DNA from: Pseudanabaena frigida
GTDB lineage: Bacteria; Cyanobacteriota; Cyanobacteriia; Pseudanabaenales; Pseudanabaenaceae
DNA length: 64,000 nucleotides
Assembly (NCBI GenBank): GCA_003242085.1
Contig: QBML01000027.1
Coordinates: 1-64,000, forward strand
Reading direction: 5' to 3'
Position 1 is the first letter of the stretch. Each line of letters opens with the position of its first letter. A program made the translations under genes and the position numbers. This document shows, piece after piece, positions 1 to 8,670 of this stretch. The notes below the pieces were generated by a model, which was given only the letters and a program-made list of their open reading frames with translations, was not told the origin of the DNA and did no database searches.

Positions 1-423
1 GCGCCATTTGGTGATGTGACAACTCTTTCTGATACTTTTGGTACGCAGTTTGACTGGAGGATATTTCCTAAAGTTGGCTTGGGTGGTGGCTTCACGACTA
101 CTGCTGCAACTAACCTATCGGCTTCAGCCACTGGTACAAAAGCAACTGTATTCAGCGCTTCATTAAGCCTTGGATTCTTCGATCTATTTCAAGAAGGTAA
201 TCACGCAGGTATTCTCGCAGCAATTACTCCCTATGTGAGCAGCAATGATAATGCGGCTCGTAAAGATGCTCTTACACCTTGGCTATTTGAAGTTTTTTAT
301 ACCCATAGGTTTAATAAAAACGTCAGTATCACCCCTGATATTTTCCTAGTTCTCAATCCTGATAGAGGTACTACAGCCGCACCAATTTGGGGCTTCTCTG
401 TCCGTACTGTTTTTGCTTTCTAA
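1..423 (+). CDS. C-terminal part of an outer-membrane porin (OprB / cyanobacterial iron-uptake porin type), 5' end outside window
   Basis: The frame is open from base 1 (frame 1), so about 140 C-terminal residues are visible and the start lies upstream of the window. The segment alternates hydrophobic and polar residues in short strands, as in a beta-barrel, and ends in Phe after V-R-T-V-F-A, the aromatic C-terminal signal typical of outer-membrane barrels. The pattern of a final strand with SITPDIFLVLNP followed by a strand ending in F resembles cyanobacterial SLH-domain/OprB porins. Those proteins allow ion or sugar diffusion through the outer membrane. The SLH domain that would confirm the subfamily is outside the window, so the substrate cannot be stated. 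Confidence 0.72.
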   Translation, partial: APFGDVTTLSDTFGTQFDWRIFPKVGLGGGFTTTAATNLSASATGTKATVFSASLSLGFFDLFQEGNHAGILAAITPYVSSNDNAARKDALTPWLFEVFYTHRFNKNVSITPDIFLVLNPDRGTTAAPIWGFSVRTVFAF

Positions 424-492
424 AAATATGATTTAGGTTTATTAAAGCTGCGTATTGCAAGGCTTTAACTTGTGAAAAATTAGGTGCTACAA

Positions 493-1260
493 ATGACTCA
501 AAAATTAGTAGGTAAAGTTGCAATTATTACAGGTGCTTCCGCAGGCATCGGTGCGGCGACTTCGATCGCCTTAGCGGCTGAGGGTGCTTATGTAGCGATC
601 GCCGCTAGACGTGCAGACAAACTCAACGAAATTGCTCAACAAATCGAAGCATCGGGCGGCAAAGTTCTCCAAGTAATTACCGATGTTACTGATGAAGCAC
701 AAGTTCAAAACTTGATTGCGAAAACTAAAGAGACTTTTGGGCGTATCGATATTTTAGTGAACAATGCAGGGATTGCGATCGTCGGACAGATTGCCAATGC
801 AAATACCGATGATTGGCGCAAAACGATTAATGTCAATATTTTCGGTGTGTTATATGCCACTCACGCTGTTTTGCCAACGCTTTTAGAACAAAAATCTGGG
901 CATATTGTGAATGTCTCCTCCGTAGCAGGGCGCACCGTCCGTGCAGGTATTGGCATTTATAATTTGACGAAATGGGGCGTAAATGCCTTTTCGGAAGCCT
1001 TGCGTTTAGAACTAACACCACAAAATATTCGCGTCACCGTTGTGGAACCTGGAATGGTAAATACAGAAATCGATGAGCATAAGTTAGGAGTAAAACAAAT
1101 TTCCGATCCCGTTGCCTATGAAAAGAGTCAAGCCCTCCGCAAATCGATTACGTCACTAGAATCAGAAGATATTGCTAATGCGATCGTTTATGCAGTCACG
1201 CAACCAGAGCGAGTCGATGTGAATGAGATTATGATTCGTCCGACGACGCAGTTTTGGTAA
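493..1260 (+). CDS. SDR family NAD(P)-dependent oxidoreductase
   Basis: A classical short-chain dehydrogenase of 255 residues. The cofactor motif TGASAGIG is at residues 13-20, NNAG at 90-93, and the catalytic Ser143, Tyr156 and Lys160 have normal spacing. Its length and the NNAG motif fit the YdfG-like classical SDRs, which reduce or oxidise small hydroxy or keto compounds in the cytoplasm. The substrate cannot be told from sequence. I chose ATG 493 over the in-frame GTG 484 because the conserved fold begins immediately after it. The gene is followed after 6 bases by the formylglycine-generating enzyme gene, so the two may be co-transcribed. I see no link in function between them. Confidence 0.93.
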   Translation: MTQKLVGKVAIITGASAGIGAATSIALAAEGAYVAIAARRADKLNEIAQQIEASGGKVLQVITDVTDEAQVQNLIAKTKETFGRIDILVNNAGIAIVGQIANANTDDWRKTINVNIFGVLYATHAVLPTLLEQKSGHIVNVSSVAGRTVRAGIGIYNLTKWGVNAFSEALRLELTPQNIRVTVVEPGMVNTEIDEHKLGVKQISDPVAYEKSQALRKSITSLESEDIANAIVYAVTQPERVDVNEIMIRPTTQFW

Positions 1261-1266
1261 TCGATC

Positions 1267-2283
1267 ATGCAAAACAAGTTTTTCCTTTTGCCTTTTGCTT
1301 TTCTCTTTGTTTGCATTCTTTTCTTTCTTTTGCTTTTAGCGATCGTGCCGCCAGCTTTTGCTGCGAACTCTTGTCCTGAAGGGATGGTGTTTATTAATGG
1401 TGGGACTTTTCGGATGGGTGCTGATAGTTTGAAATTTCCTGAAGAAAGGTCAGCACCAAATGTCAGCGTGAGTAGTTTTTGTATTGATGCCCATGAAATT
1501 ACGAATGCTGAGTTTGCTAAATTTGTAAAGGCGACTGGTTACAAGACTGTTGCGGAACTTCCATTGTCTAAAGAAGATTTTCCCGATCTACCTGATGAGC
1601 AACGCTTGGCAGGTTCTTTAGTCTTTCAACCACCTAAGGAAGATGCTCAGCAAGTACCATTTCTGAGTTGGTGGAATTGGACAGTGGGCGCAAATTGGCA
1701 ACATCCTTTTGGGAAAGATAGTTCCATTCAGGGGAAAGATAATTATCCAGTTGTGCATATTGCTTATAAAGATGCAGAAGCCTATGCTAAGTGGATTGGG
1801 AAGTCTATTTCGACGGAAGCGCAATGGGAATATGCAGCACGAGGGGGCTTAGATGATGCGACCTATGCTTGGGGCGATCAATATTCAGAGAATAAAGCGA
1901 ATACTTGGCAGGGGATTTTTCCATTTTTTAATACTAAAGCTGATGGATATAAGGGTTTAGCTCCTGTTGGTTCATTCCCTCCTAATGGTTATGGACTCTA
2001 TGATATAACGGGCAATGTTTGGGAATGGACTGCTGATTTTTTTCAAGATGGACACGACCATCAAGCGCATCAATATAATCCGATAGTCTCAGATCGCACT
2101 GAAGGTTTCGACCCGAAAAAGCCTGATGAGTCAGTGTTACATGTCATCAAGGGTGGCTCCTATCTTTGCGCTCCCAATTATTGTAGTCGCTATCGTCCTG
2201 CGGCGCGGGAGTCGGAATCGCCCGACACGGGAACTACGCATATTGGGTTTCGCTTAGTCAAAAACTTGACTGACTCAAATTAA
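1267..2283 (+). CDS. Formylglycine-generating enzyme (sulfatase-activating, SUMF1/FGE family), secreted or membrane-anchored
   Basis: The 338-residue protein starts with a long hydrophobic signal or anchor (about residues 4-32, ending in PPAFAANSC), followed by an FGE-sulfatase domain. The C-terminal core GGSYLCAPNYCSRYR carries Cys301 and Cys306 with the same five-residue spacing as the catalytic cysteine pair of true FGEs, followed by a conserved GFRLV. Many FGE-fold proteins (EgtB-like and others) lack this pair, so I call it a genuine FGE that oxidises the sulfatase motif cysteine to formylglycine using oxygen. The obvious client is the Cys-type sulfatase at 3859-6276, two acetyltransferase genes downstream on the same strand. 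Export of the FGE is unusual: maturation would have to occur at or outside the membrane. Confidence 0.9.
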   Translation: MQNKFFLLPFAFLFVCILFFLLLLAIVPPAFAANSCPEGMVFINGGTFRMGADSLKFPEERSAPNVSVSSFCIDAHEITNAEFAKFVKATGYKTVAELPLSKEDFPDLPDEQRLAGSLVFQPPKEDAQQVPFLSWWNWTVGANWQHPFGKDSSIQGKDNYPVVHIAYKDAEAYAKWIGKSISTEAQWEYAARGGLDDATYAWGDQYSENKANTWQGIFPFFNTKADGYKGLAPVGSFPPNGYGLYDITGNVWEWTADFFQDGHDHQAHQYNPIVSDRTEGFDPKKPDESVLHVIKGGSYLCAPNYCSRYRPAARESESPDTGTTHIGFRLVKNLTDSN

Positions 2284-2301
2284 AAATAGCAATGATTGAA
2301 A

Positions 2302-3270
2302 ATGTCTAATTTGCAACTCAAACCTACTGAAGAAAATAAACTCGATTATGTTTTAGATGCAGAGAATGACGGTGAAAATCGTCAGTATATAATTCCTTGG
2401 TCGAGAGAACAACATCTTCAGTCAATTAGAGATTGTAATATTGCTCATTTAATAGTTTGGAGTGAAACTAGAGTTGGCTATGTAATTTTGGCGGGGCTAC
2501 TTGATGCTAATCAATCCGTAGAATTCCGTAGAATTGTTATTACTGACAAAGGTAAAGGCTATGGCAAACAAACTGTTGAACATGTCAAAAAGTTAGCATT
2601 TAAAAATTACAATGCCCATCGTTTATGGCTGGATGTAAAAGTTCAGAATCATCGCGCCCAAGCAATATATAAGGCAGCAGGTTTTGCGATCGAAGGAACA
2701 CTTCGTGAATGTATAAAATCTAAAAATGGATATGAATCTCTAGTAATTATGTCTATTTTACAAAGAGAATATCGAAATATTTCATTAATTATAGTGCGTC
2801 AAGCTACTCTAGAAGACTTGACGACAGTTGCAAATATTCTGTTTGAAGCGATTCTGTGGCTTGAGCAAAAAAATATGACATTCCTAAATAAAGATGAGGT
2901 GTCTATAGATTTGGTTCGCCCAGATATTGAAGCTGGCTTATTCTATATCGCTTTTTATGAGGGTGTTGCGGCTGGTGTCCTTAGATTCCAGACAGAAGAT
3001 TTAGTGTTTTGGGCAGACATTCCACAGGAGGACTCAGCATTTATTCAGAGGCTAGCAGTAAGGCGGAGTTTTGCAGGTGGAATAGTTTCATCAGCACTCA
3101 TGCAGTGGGCTGTCGATCAAAGCCGTAAGCTAGGCAAAAGCTATTTGCGTTTAGACTGTGCAGTAGATCGATCGCGGTTACGTGCAGTCTATGAAAATTT
3201 TGGATTTCAATACCATAGCGATAAGTTAGTTGAACCTTACTTTGTGGCACGTTATGAGTACAAGCTTTAA
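2302..3270 (+). CDS. Tandem two-domain GNAT N-acetyltransferase
   Basis: One open frame of 322 residues contains two GNAT acetyltransferase domains in series. The first (about 1-155) has the acetyl-CoA binding segment around DKGKGYGKQTVEHV and the C-terminal strand with YKAAGFAIEGTLR. The second (about 165-322) has the corresponding AVRRSFAGGIVSSALMQWA and YENFGFQYH segments. The second half looks like the stand-alone GNATs of cyanobacteria, so this may be a fusion of two neighbouring genes. The acetyl acceptor of either half is unknown. ATG 2302 is preferred to the in-frame TTG 2296. It lies 18 bases after the FGE gene and 15 bases before another GNAT gene. Confidence 0.82.
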   Translation: MSNLQLKPTEENKLDYVLDAENDGENRQYIIPWSREQHLQSIRDCNIAHLIVWSETRVGYVILAGLLDANQSVEFRRIVITDKGKGYGKQTVEHVKKLAFKNYNAHRLWLDVKVQNHRAQAIYKAAGFAIEGTLRECIKSKNGYESLVIMSILQREYRNISLIIVRQATLEDLTTVANILFEAILWLEQKNMTFLNKDEVSIDLVRPDIEAGLFYIAFYEGVAAGVLRFQTEDLVFWADIPQEDSAFIQRLAVRRSFAGGIVSSALMQWAVDQSRKLGKSYLRLDCAVDRSRLRAVYENFGFQYHSDKLVEPYFVARYEYKL

Positions 3271-3285
3271 TCCAGAAAATCAAAT

Positions 3286-3777
3286 ATGATAGAAACTTCG
3301 AGGCTATTTTTAAGACCATTTTTAGAAGAGGATGAATTTGATTTTATCCCAGCTTTAATGGATCGAGATTTTATGGCTTTTTCGCCTAGTGGAGCGCTAA
3401 ACCTCCAGCAAGCAAAAGTCCGTTTTCAAGAGCTTGTTGATGGTCATCGAAGGAATGGTTTCGGTAAAATCGCAATTATCGTCAAAGAGATCCAGCAAAT
3501 AATTGGATACTGTGGTATTGAACCCTGTGAAATTGATGGTATTCCTGAATTAGAACTTGGATATCGGTTGCTAAAAAGCTTTAGAGGTTTGGGTTATGCA
3601 ACAGAAGCGGCAAAAGCTTTGCTCAGCTTTGAATCTCAACGCGATCGCAATAATATAATCGCTTTTACAGAACCTACAAATCTGCTATCAATTAATGTAC
3701 TTCATAAACTTGGTTTCCAACAATATGGTGTATCTGTTTTTCACGATATGCCAGTGATTCTATTTAAAAAAACTTAA
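3286..3777 (+). CDS. GNAT family N-acetyltransferase (RimJ/RimL-like)
   Basis: A 163-residue single-domain GNAT of the RimJ/RimL type. It begins with the typical ETSRLFLRPF strand, has the acetyl-CoA loop LKSFRGLGYATEAAKALLSF, and ends with the NVLHKLGF segment. Such proteins acetylate N-terminal amines of proteins, small metabolites or antibiotics; nothing here identifies the acceptor. It follows the tandem GNAT gene by 15 bases and precedes the sulfatase leader, so three GNAT domains stand in a row between the FGE and its presumed sulfatase. Confidence 0.88.
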   Translation: MIETSRLFLRPFLEEDEFDFIPALMDRDFMAFSPSGALNLQQAKVRFQELVDGHRRNGFGKIAIIVKEIQQIIGYCGIEPCEIDGIPELELGYRLLKSFRGLGYATEAAKALLSFESQRDRNNIIAFTEPTNLLSINVLHKLGFQQYGVSVFHDMPVILFKKT

Positions 3778-3788
3778 TAAAATTAGAT

Positions 3789-3860
3789 GTCTTCAAGAAG
3801 ACCGACTTCCTAAAAATAGCGTGATAACAATAATTATTGGTCTTTGCTTTAGACAATAAT
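3789..3860 (+). repeat. Two inverted repeats in the sulfatase leader
   Basis: Bases 3789-3802 form a short palindrome (GTCTTC-AA-GAAGAC). A second inverted repeat has arms at 3833-3843 (ATTATTG plus TCT, one bulged base) and 3851-3860 (AGACAATAAT). Its right arm runs into the sulfatase start codon at 3859, so if it folds in the mRNA it would occlude initiation. No Shine-Dalgarno sequence is visible, so control at translation is possible but unproven. Confidence 0.4.
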
Positions 3861-6276
3861 GACAAAAGTTACAAATTCTTCAAAGAGAGATTTTTGGAAA
3901 ATCTCTCTTAAGTCTATTTTGCAATGGGAAACTAAAAAAGCGATCGCCCAAACAATCAGTTTTTTAAGTGCGATCGCCTTAATGTTTTCCAGCCTCCTCC
4001 CTTTACCAGCCTTTGCTGACTATGGCGACACCTTGCCATTACCGCAACCACCCTTTAAGGGCAAAATTGGGAATACTTATAAAGAGTCACAGCCCGACTT
4101 TCCCAAACCCATTCAAGCACCTGACAAAGCCCCTAATGTCTTATTGGTGTTGCTTGATGACGTAGGTTTTGCTCAAACTAGCACCTTCGGTGGATTGATT
4201 GAAACTCCTAACCTAGACCGCTTAGCGGCTAGTGGATTGCGCTATAACCAATTCCATACCACTGCACTTTGCTCTCCCACCAGAGCCGCCTTACTGACAG
4301 GACGCAATCATCACTCGGTTAACACGGGCGTAATCACCGAGTTAGCCACGGGATTCCCTGGCTATACCGCGATTCTCCCCCGTAGTGCGGCAACGATCGC
4401 CGAAGTATTACGCAGCAATGGTTATAATACCGCCGCCTTTGGAAAATGGCACAATACCCCCGCCAACGAAACCAGCGCGGTCGGTCCCTTCGATCGCTGG
4501 CCGACTCATTTGGGATTTGATTACTTCTATGGATTCTTAGGTGGTGAAGCCGATCAGTGGAATACATCGGTATTTGAAAACACTAAATATGTAGAAAAAT
4601 CTAGCGATCGCATCGATTATCACCTCACCGATGACCTCGCCGATCGCGCAATTAACTGGATTCGCACCCAGCAATCGATCGCTCCTGACAAGCCTTTCTT
4701 CACTTACTTTGCCACAGGTGCAACCCATGCGCCCCACCATGCCCCCAAGGAATGGATTGATAAATATAAGGGCAAATTCGATCGAGGCTGGGATAAAGTT
4801 CGCGAAGAAGTTTTTGCGCGTCAGATTGCTAATGGCATCATTCCCCCTGACACCAAACTCACACCTCGCCCTGCGGAAATTCCAGCATGGGATTCTCTCA
4901 GTCCAACGGAGCAGAAAATCTATGCCCGTCAAGCGGAAGTATTTGCAGGATTTCTCAGCCATACCGATGCTCAGGTTGGGCGCGTGATCGATGCGATCGC
5001 GCAGTTGGGTGAATTAGATAATACCTTAATCTTCTTCATTGCTGGTGATAATGGCGCGAGTGCCGAAGGTGGTTTGACTGGTGAATTGAACCAAATCAAA
5101 ACCTTTAATGGCGTTAAGGAAACCACTGAGGAATTTCTAGCGGCTCTCGATGATTTGGGTAGTCCCAAGACTTTCAATCACTACCACGCGGCATGGGCAT
5201 GGGCGGGTGACAGTCCCTTCCAATGGACTAAACAAATCGCCTCTCACTTTGGCGGCACTCGCAATGGACTCGTAGTTGCATGGGGCGATCGCATTAAGGA
5301 TAAAGGTGGCATTCGCAGTCAATTCCACCATGTTATCGATATTGCACCGACAATTATTGAAGCGGCAGGCATTGAAACTCCTGAAGTAGTCAATGGTGCA
5401 AAACAACAACCCATCGAAGGAACGAGTCTTGTTTACTCCTTTGACGAGCCTGCGATTCCTTCGCACCGCAAAACTCAATATTTTGAAATGCTGGGTAATC
5501 GCGCCATTTATGATAACGGCTGGGTTGCGGCGGCGCGTCACGGGCGCTTACCTTGGGAACGGGTTTCTACAACTACCTTTGATGAGGATCGGTGGGAACT
5601 ATACAACGTTGCTAATGACTTTAGTGAATCTCAGGATTTAGCAAAGGACAATCCTCAAAAGTTAGCAGAACTGCAAAGTCTCTTTCTAAAGGAAGCAAAA
5701 AAGCACAAAGTTCTGCCTCTCGACGATCGCCTTTATCAACGTTTTGATGTTGAAGGTCGCCCCAATATCAATGATGGACGCAATAGCTTTACCTACTATA
5801 CAGCCGTGAGTGGTATTCCTGAAACTAGCGCTCCGAATATTAAAAATCGTTCCTTTAGTATCACTGCCGATGTAGTTGCTAAAGCTGACACTGAAGGCGT
5901 GTTAGTCACTCAAGGCGGTCGTTTTGCGGGTTGGAGTTTCTTTTTGAAGGATAGTAAACCTACTTTTGTGTATAACTATCTCAATAGCGATCGCACGACG
6001 ATTCAAGCCTCGGAACCCTTAGCGATCGGCAAGTCGAAGATTCGCTTTGATTTTACTGCCGATGGTGGCGCGATCGGGGCTGGCGGTACGGGCAAGATCT
6101 TTGTCAATGACAAGCAGGTTGCCGAAAGTCGGATTGAGAAAACCGTAGCGGCTCGTTTTGGCATCGATGACACCTTTGATATTGGTCAAGATACGGGTAC
6201 ACCTGTAGTAGATAGCTATCAAGTCCCCTTTAAGTTCACTGGCAATTTAGAGCAGCTTAAGGTCGATTTGTTGTAA
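3859..6276 (+). CDS. Secreted Cys-type arylsulfatase (sulfatase family, long form with C-terminal beta-sandwich)
   Basis: The 805-residue protein has an N-terminal extension and a hydrophobic export segment ending near PAFADYG (about residues 36-55). The sulfatase domain follows, with metal-ligand aspartates at D100-D101 (LLDDVGF), the formylglycine motif Cys138-S-P-T-Arg142 inside [15 protein letters not shown], and a distal metal pair D397-N398 (AGDNG). Cys138 must be converted to formylglycine, which fits the FGE gene at 1267. Residues from about 660 to the end form a beta-rich domain typical of this long arylsulfatase subfamily. It would release sulfate from organic sulfate esters outside the cytoplasm. 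The substrate is unknown. Confidence 0.93.
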   Translation: MTKVTNSSKRDFWKISLKSILQWETKKAIAQTISFLSAIALMFSSLLPLPAFADYGDTLPLPQPPFKGKIGNTYKESQPDFPKPIQAPDKAPNVLLVLLDDVGFAQTSTFGGLIETPNLDRLAASGLRYNQFHTTALCSPTRAALLTGRNHHSVNTGVITELATGFPGYTAILPRSAATIAEVLRSNGYNTAAFGKWHNTPANETSAVGPFDRWPTHLGFDYFYGFLGGEADQWNTSVFENTKYVEKSSDRIDYHLTDDLADRAINWIRTQQSIAPDKPFFTYFATGATHAPHHAPKEWIDKYKGKFDRGWDKVREEVFARQIANGIIPPDTKLTPRPAEIPAWDSLSPTEQKIYARQAEVFAGFLSHTDAQVGRVIDAIAQLGELDNTLIFFIAGDNGASAEGGLTGELNQIKTFNGVKETTEEFLAALDDLGSPKTFNHYHAAWAWAGDSPFQWTKQIASHFGGTRNGLVVAWGDRIKDKGGIRSQFHHVIDIAPTIIEAAGIETPEVVNGAKQQPIEGTSLVYSFDEPAIPSHRKTQYFEMLGNRAIYDNGWVAAARHGRLPWERVSTTTFDEDRWELYNVANDFSESQDLAKDNPQKLAELQSLFLKEAKKHKVLPLDDRLYQRFDVEGRPNINDGRNSFTYYTAVSGIPETSAPNIKNRSFSITADVVAKADTEGVLVTQGGRFAGWSFFLKDSKPTFVYNYLNSDRTTIQASEPLAIGKSKIRFDFTADGGAIGAGGTGKIFVNDKQVAESRIEKTVAARFGIDDTFDIGQDTGTPVVDSYQVPFKFTGNLEQLKVDLL

Positions 6277-6291
6277 CTAAAAAACACTAAA

Positions 6292-6320
6292 TTAGGGAAT
6301 GAGCTTTGCTCATTCCCTAA
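6292..6320 (+). terminator. Hairpin after the sulfatase gene
   Basis: A perfect 13-bp stem (6292-6304 with 6308-6320, GAATGAGC core) with a 3-base TTT loop lies 16 bases after the sulfatase stop. There is no clear U-tract, so it may stabilise the 3' end or terminate weakly. It separates the sulfatase from the next gene. Confidence 0.55.
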
Positions 6321-6335
6321 ATCATATTTATTACT

Positions 6336-6725
6336 ATGACTAACCTAATCGAATACGAATCCGCTAGTGACGAAGTACGGGCAATTTATGATGATATTCG
6401 CACCACTCGCCAAACCGAATATATCAACAATTTCTGGAAAGCTCTTGCCAATCATCCCCCCACTCTCCGTCGCACATGGGAAACCCTCAAGGAAGTCATG
6501 GGTGGTGAAGGCGATATCGATCCCCTCACAAGGGAACTGATTTACATCGCCGTTAGCGTTACCAATGGCTGCGAATACTGTATAACATCCCATACCGCCG
6601 CCGCCCGTAACAAAGGCTTAACCGAAAAAGTGCGCGGTGAGTTACTAGCGATTGTGGCAGCCGCAAATTCCACTAATCGCCTTGCTAACGGTTATCAAAT
6701 TCCCATTGACGAGCAGTTTAGATAG
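6336..6725 (+). CDS. Carboxymuconolactone decarboxylase / AhpD-like protein
   Basis: A 129-residue all-helical CMD-family protein. The CEYC motif places Cys79 and Cys82 three residues apart, with His86 following, the arrangement used by AhpD-type alkylhydroperoxidases for thiol-based peroxide reduction. True muconolactone decarboxylases lack this cysteine pair, so an antioxidant role is more likely. It sits between the sulfatase and a membrane transporter. The stop codon at 6723-6725 touches the start of a strong downstream hairpin. Confidence 0.85.
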   Translation: MTNLIEYESASDEVRAIYDDIRTTRQTEYINNFWKALANHPPTLRRTWETLKEVMGGEGDIDPLTRELIYIAVSVTNGCEYCITSHTAAARNKGLTEKVRGELLAIVAAANSTNRLANGYQIPIDEQFR

Positions 6726-6761
6726 TTAGGATGGGCGGCGCAATGCGCCGCTCATCCTAAC
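6725..6761 (+). terminator. Strong hairpin at the end of the AhpD-like gene (dispersed palindrome type)
   Basis: A 17-bp stem with one G-U pair, arms 6725-6741 and 6745-6761, built around GTTAGGATG and GCGGCGC with a 3-base loop. It belongs to the GGATGGG...CATCC type of dispersed cyanobacterial intergenic palindromes, a looser relative of the one at 16535-16609. It probably works as a transcript end or barrier. Confidence 0.6.
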
Positions 6762-6802
6762 ATTTCCACCAGTTTAAAGTGTACAATCTTCTCAAATTCA
6801 CT

Positions 6803-7720
6803 ATGAATGAATTGTTATCCCATCTCAATCCTAATCTACTCCAACAACTAGACTTCTACTTCCACAAAATTGACTTTATCTTCCTCAATCGACTTTCCTT
6901 TTTGCTATTTATTCTAGCGATGTTACTAGCTACTGGATTAAGTCTCACCGTCCCGCAGATTATCGAGCCTCTTCGCAATTGGCGGTTAGTTATTCGCTCT
7001 CTGATAGCAAACCTTGTGGTTGTGCCGATTTTAGTTCTGGGACTACTGCACTTTGTACCCGTGAGTGAACCGATTAAGATTGGCTTTACAATCCTTGCGG
7101 TTGCGGCGGGTCCCCCTGTGTTACCGAAGTTAGCGCAAATGGTAAATGGGAACCTTGCCTTTGCCGCAGGATTGATGATGGTATTAATGCTTGCCTCCAC
7201 AATCTTTATGCCAATTGTCTTACCACTGGTTTTAGATGGTGTGCAGATTAGCCCTTGGCAAGTTGCGAAGCCCCTATTTGTGTCCCTATTACCTCCTTTA
7301 GCGATTGGGCTATTGATTAGATCACGCTTTGAGGCGATCGCCACCAATATCGTTCCATTCCTACGTCGAGTCACTAACTTTGCACTTATCTTGGGTTTAG
7401 CTTCATCACTCTCATTGCAATTCAATAGTCTGATTGTCCTAGCCAAAAGTGGTATCGTCTTGGCGATCGCTATTTTTATTATCGTCGCCTTTGCCGTAGG
7501 ATATCTGCTCGGTGGACCTAATCTCGACACAAGGTTAACCCTTGGCGTAGGCACGGCTCAGCGTAATATTGCAGGAGCATTAATCGTTGCTGGCACAAAC
7601 TTTGAAGATCCTGCAATTATCAGCGTGATTGTAGTAACGAGCTTATCTCTATTTGTAGTGATTCGCTTAATTGCTAGACAATCCTTTGTGAAACAAACTC
7701 CATCCACAGAACTTTCCTGA
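6803..7720 (+). CDS. Bile acid:sodium symporter (BASS) family transporter
   Basis: A polytopic membrane protein of 305 residues with about nine to ten hydrophobic helices. The family fold is recognisable from the crossover segments AVAAGPPVLPKLAQ and LGVGTAQRNIAGALI, which in BASS transporters line the sodium and substrate sites. Plant and cyanobacterial members move organic anions such as pyruvate and glucosinolate precursors. Given the surrounding sulfur genes, an organic sulfate or sulfonate is a possible cargo, but this is inference. ATG 6803 is preferred over GTG 6779, since the first predicted helix begins well after either start. Confidence 0.85.
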   Translation: MNELLSHLNPNLLQQLDFYFHKIDFIFLNRLSFLLFILAMLLATGLSLTVPQIIEPLRNWRLVIRSLIANLVVVPILVLGLLHFVPVSEPIKIGFTILAVAAGPPVLPKLAQMVNGNLAFAAGLMMVLMLASTIFMPIVLPLVLDGVQISPWQVAKPLFVSLLPPLAIGLLIRSRFEAIATNIVPFLRRVTNFALILGLASSLSLQFNSLIVLAKSGIVLAIAIFIIVAFAVGYLLGGPNLDTRLTLGVGTAQRNIAGALIVAGTNFEDPAIISVIVVTSLSLFVVIRLIARQSFVKQTPSTELS

Positions 7721-7744
7721 TTTTTCTAACTTGGCTAAATAGAT

Positions 7745-8401
7745 ATGAAATTTACTACTTTAAACGATCGCCTTCATAATTACCTTTTGTCAGTGACTTT
7801 GAGAGAAAATCCCATTCTCAAGGAACTACGGCATGAAACCGCGAACCATGCTAGAGGCAATATGCAAATTGCTCCAGAGCAGGGTCAGTTAATGGCTTTG
7901 TTGATTCAATTGATTGGAGCTAAGAAGACCTTAGAGGTGGGCGTATTTACAGGTTATAGTTCTCTTTCCGTTGCTCTCGCATTACCTGAAGATGGGAGAG
8001 TAATTGCCTGTGATGTTAGCGAAGAATATACCAGCATTGCCAGACGCTATTGGCAAAAAGCCGAAGTTGCTCATAAAATCGATTTGCATATCGCGCCTGC
8101 AATTCAGACCCTTGATCGCTTACTTGCCGAGGGTCAAGCAAACACCTTTGATTTTGCATTCATTGATGCGGATAAAGAGAATTATGACGGTTACTACGAG
8201 CGATCGCTGCAATTGGTGCGGAAAGGCGGCTTAATTGCGATCGATAATGTCTTGTGGAATGGAAGAGTAATCGATCCAGAGTTTCAAGATGCTGATACTT
8301 TAGCAATTCGCTCCCTAAATGAGAAGTTACATCAAGATCGACGGATTTCTCTATCGCTATTGCCTGTATCCGATGGTTTGACTCTTGCTTTAAAGCGTTA
8401 G
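7745..8401 (+). CDS. Class I SAM-dependent O-methyltransferase (caffeoyl-CoA/catechol type)
   Basis: The 218-residue protein matches the metal-dependent O-methyltransferase family. Features are the N-terminal APEQGQLMALLIQL lead, the SAM motif LEVGVFTGYSSL (about residues 63-74), the FDFAFIDADKENYDGYYE metal and SAM segment, and IDNVLWNGRV. These enzymes methylate vicinal hydroxyls of aromatic compounds in the cytoplasm. It lies 24 bases after the BASS transporter on the same strand and may be co-transcribed with it. The substrate is unknown. Confidence 0.93.
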   Translation: MKFTTLNDRLHNYLLSVTLRENPILKELRHETANHARGNMQIAPEQGQLMALLIQLIGAKKTLEVGVFTGYSSLSVALALPEDGRVIACDVSEEYTSIARRYWQKAEVAHKIDLHIAPAIQTLDRLLAEGQANTFDFAFIDADKENYDGYYERSLQLVRKGGLIAIDNVLWNGRVIDPEFQDADTLAIRSLNEKLHQDRRISLSLLPVSDGLTLALKR

Positions 8402-8526
8402 ATTTCAACGAAATAAGCGATCGCCTTTTGCTGTCATGAAGTGCGATCGCCATATACAGTTTCATGGTTTTCTTATTTCCAATTATTTCTGATTCTATTT
8501 TTAACGTAATGTGCAACTAGAAGATC

Positions 8527-8639
8527 TTAGGCAGAATTTTTCTGTATAATACGCCCTATAAGGTGATGAGGCAAAACCTTGACTTTCATCAGCCTATATC
8601 GCCTATAGTCAGTTTAGGCAGAAATTTTCCGTCTAATAC
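8527..8639. repeat. Pair of 26-bp direct repeats bracketing about 60 bp
   Basis: Bases 8527-8552 and 8614-8639 are 26-bp copies differing at three positions. Each starts TTAGGCAGAA and ends TAATAC, and each has a weakly self-complementary centre. The first contains TATAAT at 8545-8550. They lie in the 270-base gap between the methyltransferase and the HNH-like gene. They could be a duplicated promoter or operator, or the ends of a small element. Confidence 0.5.
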
Positions 8640-8670
8640 ATAGTTAGTTAGGTGTTTAATCCGAGTAGAT

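Noticed and set aside
4537-5541. Open frames on the minus strand within the sulfatase gene
   Set aside because: They overlap a gene with complete catalytic motifs and show no domain, ribosome site or promoter.
6856-7554. 232-residue open frame on the minus strand inside the BASS transporter gene
   Set aside because: It is the antisense shadow of a well-recognised membrane protein; the composition (many Arg, Thr, Ile) is typical of such shadows.
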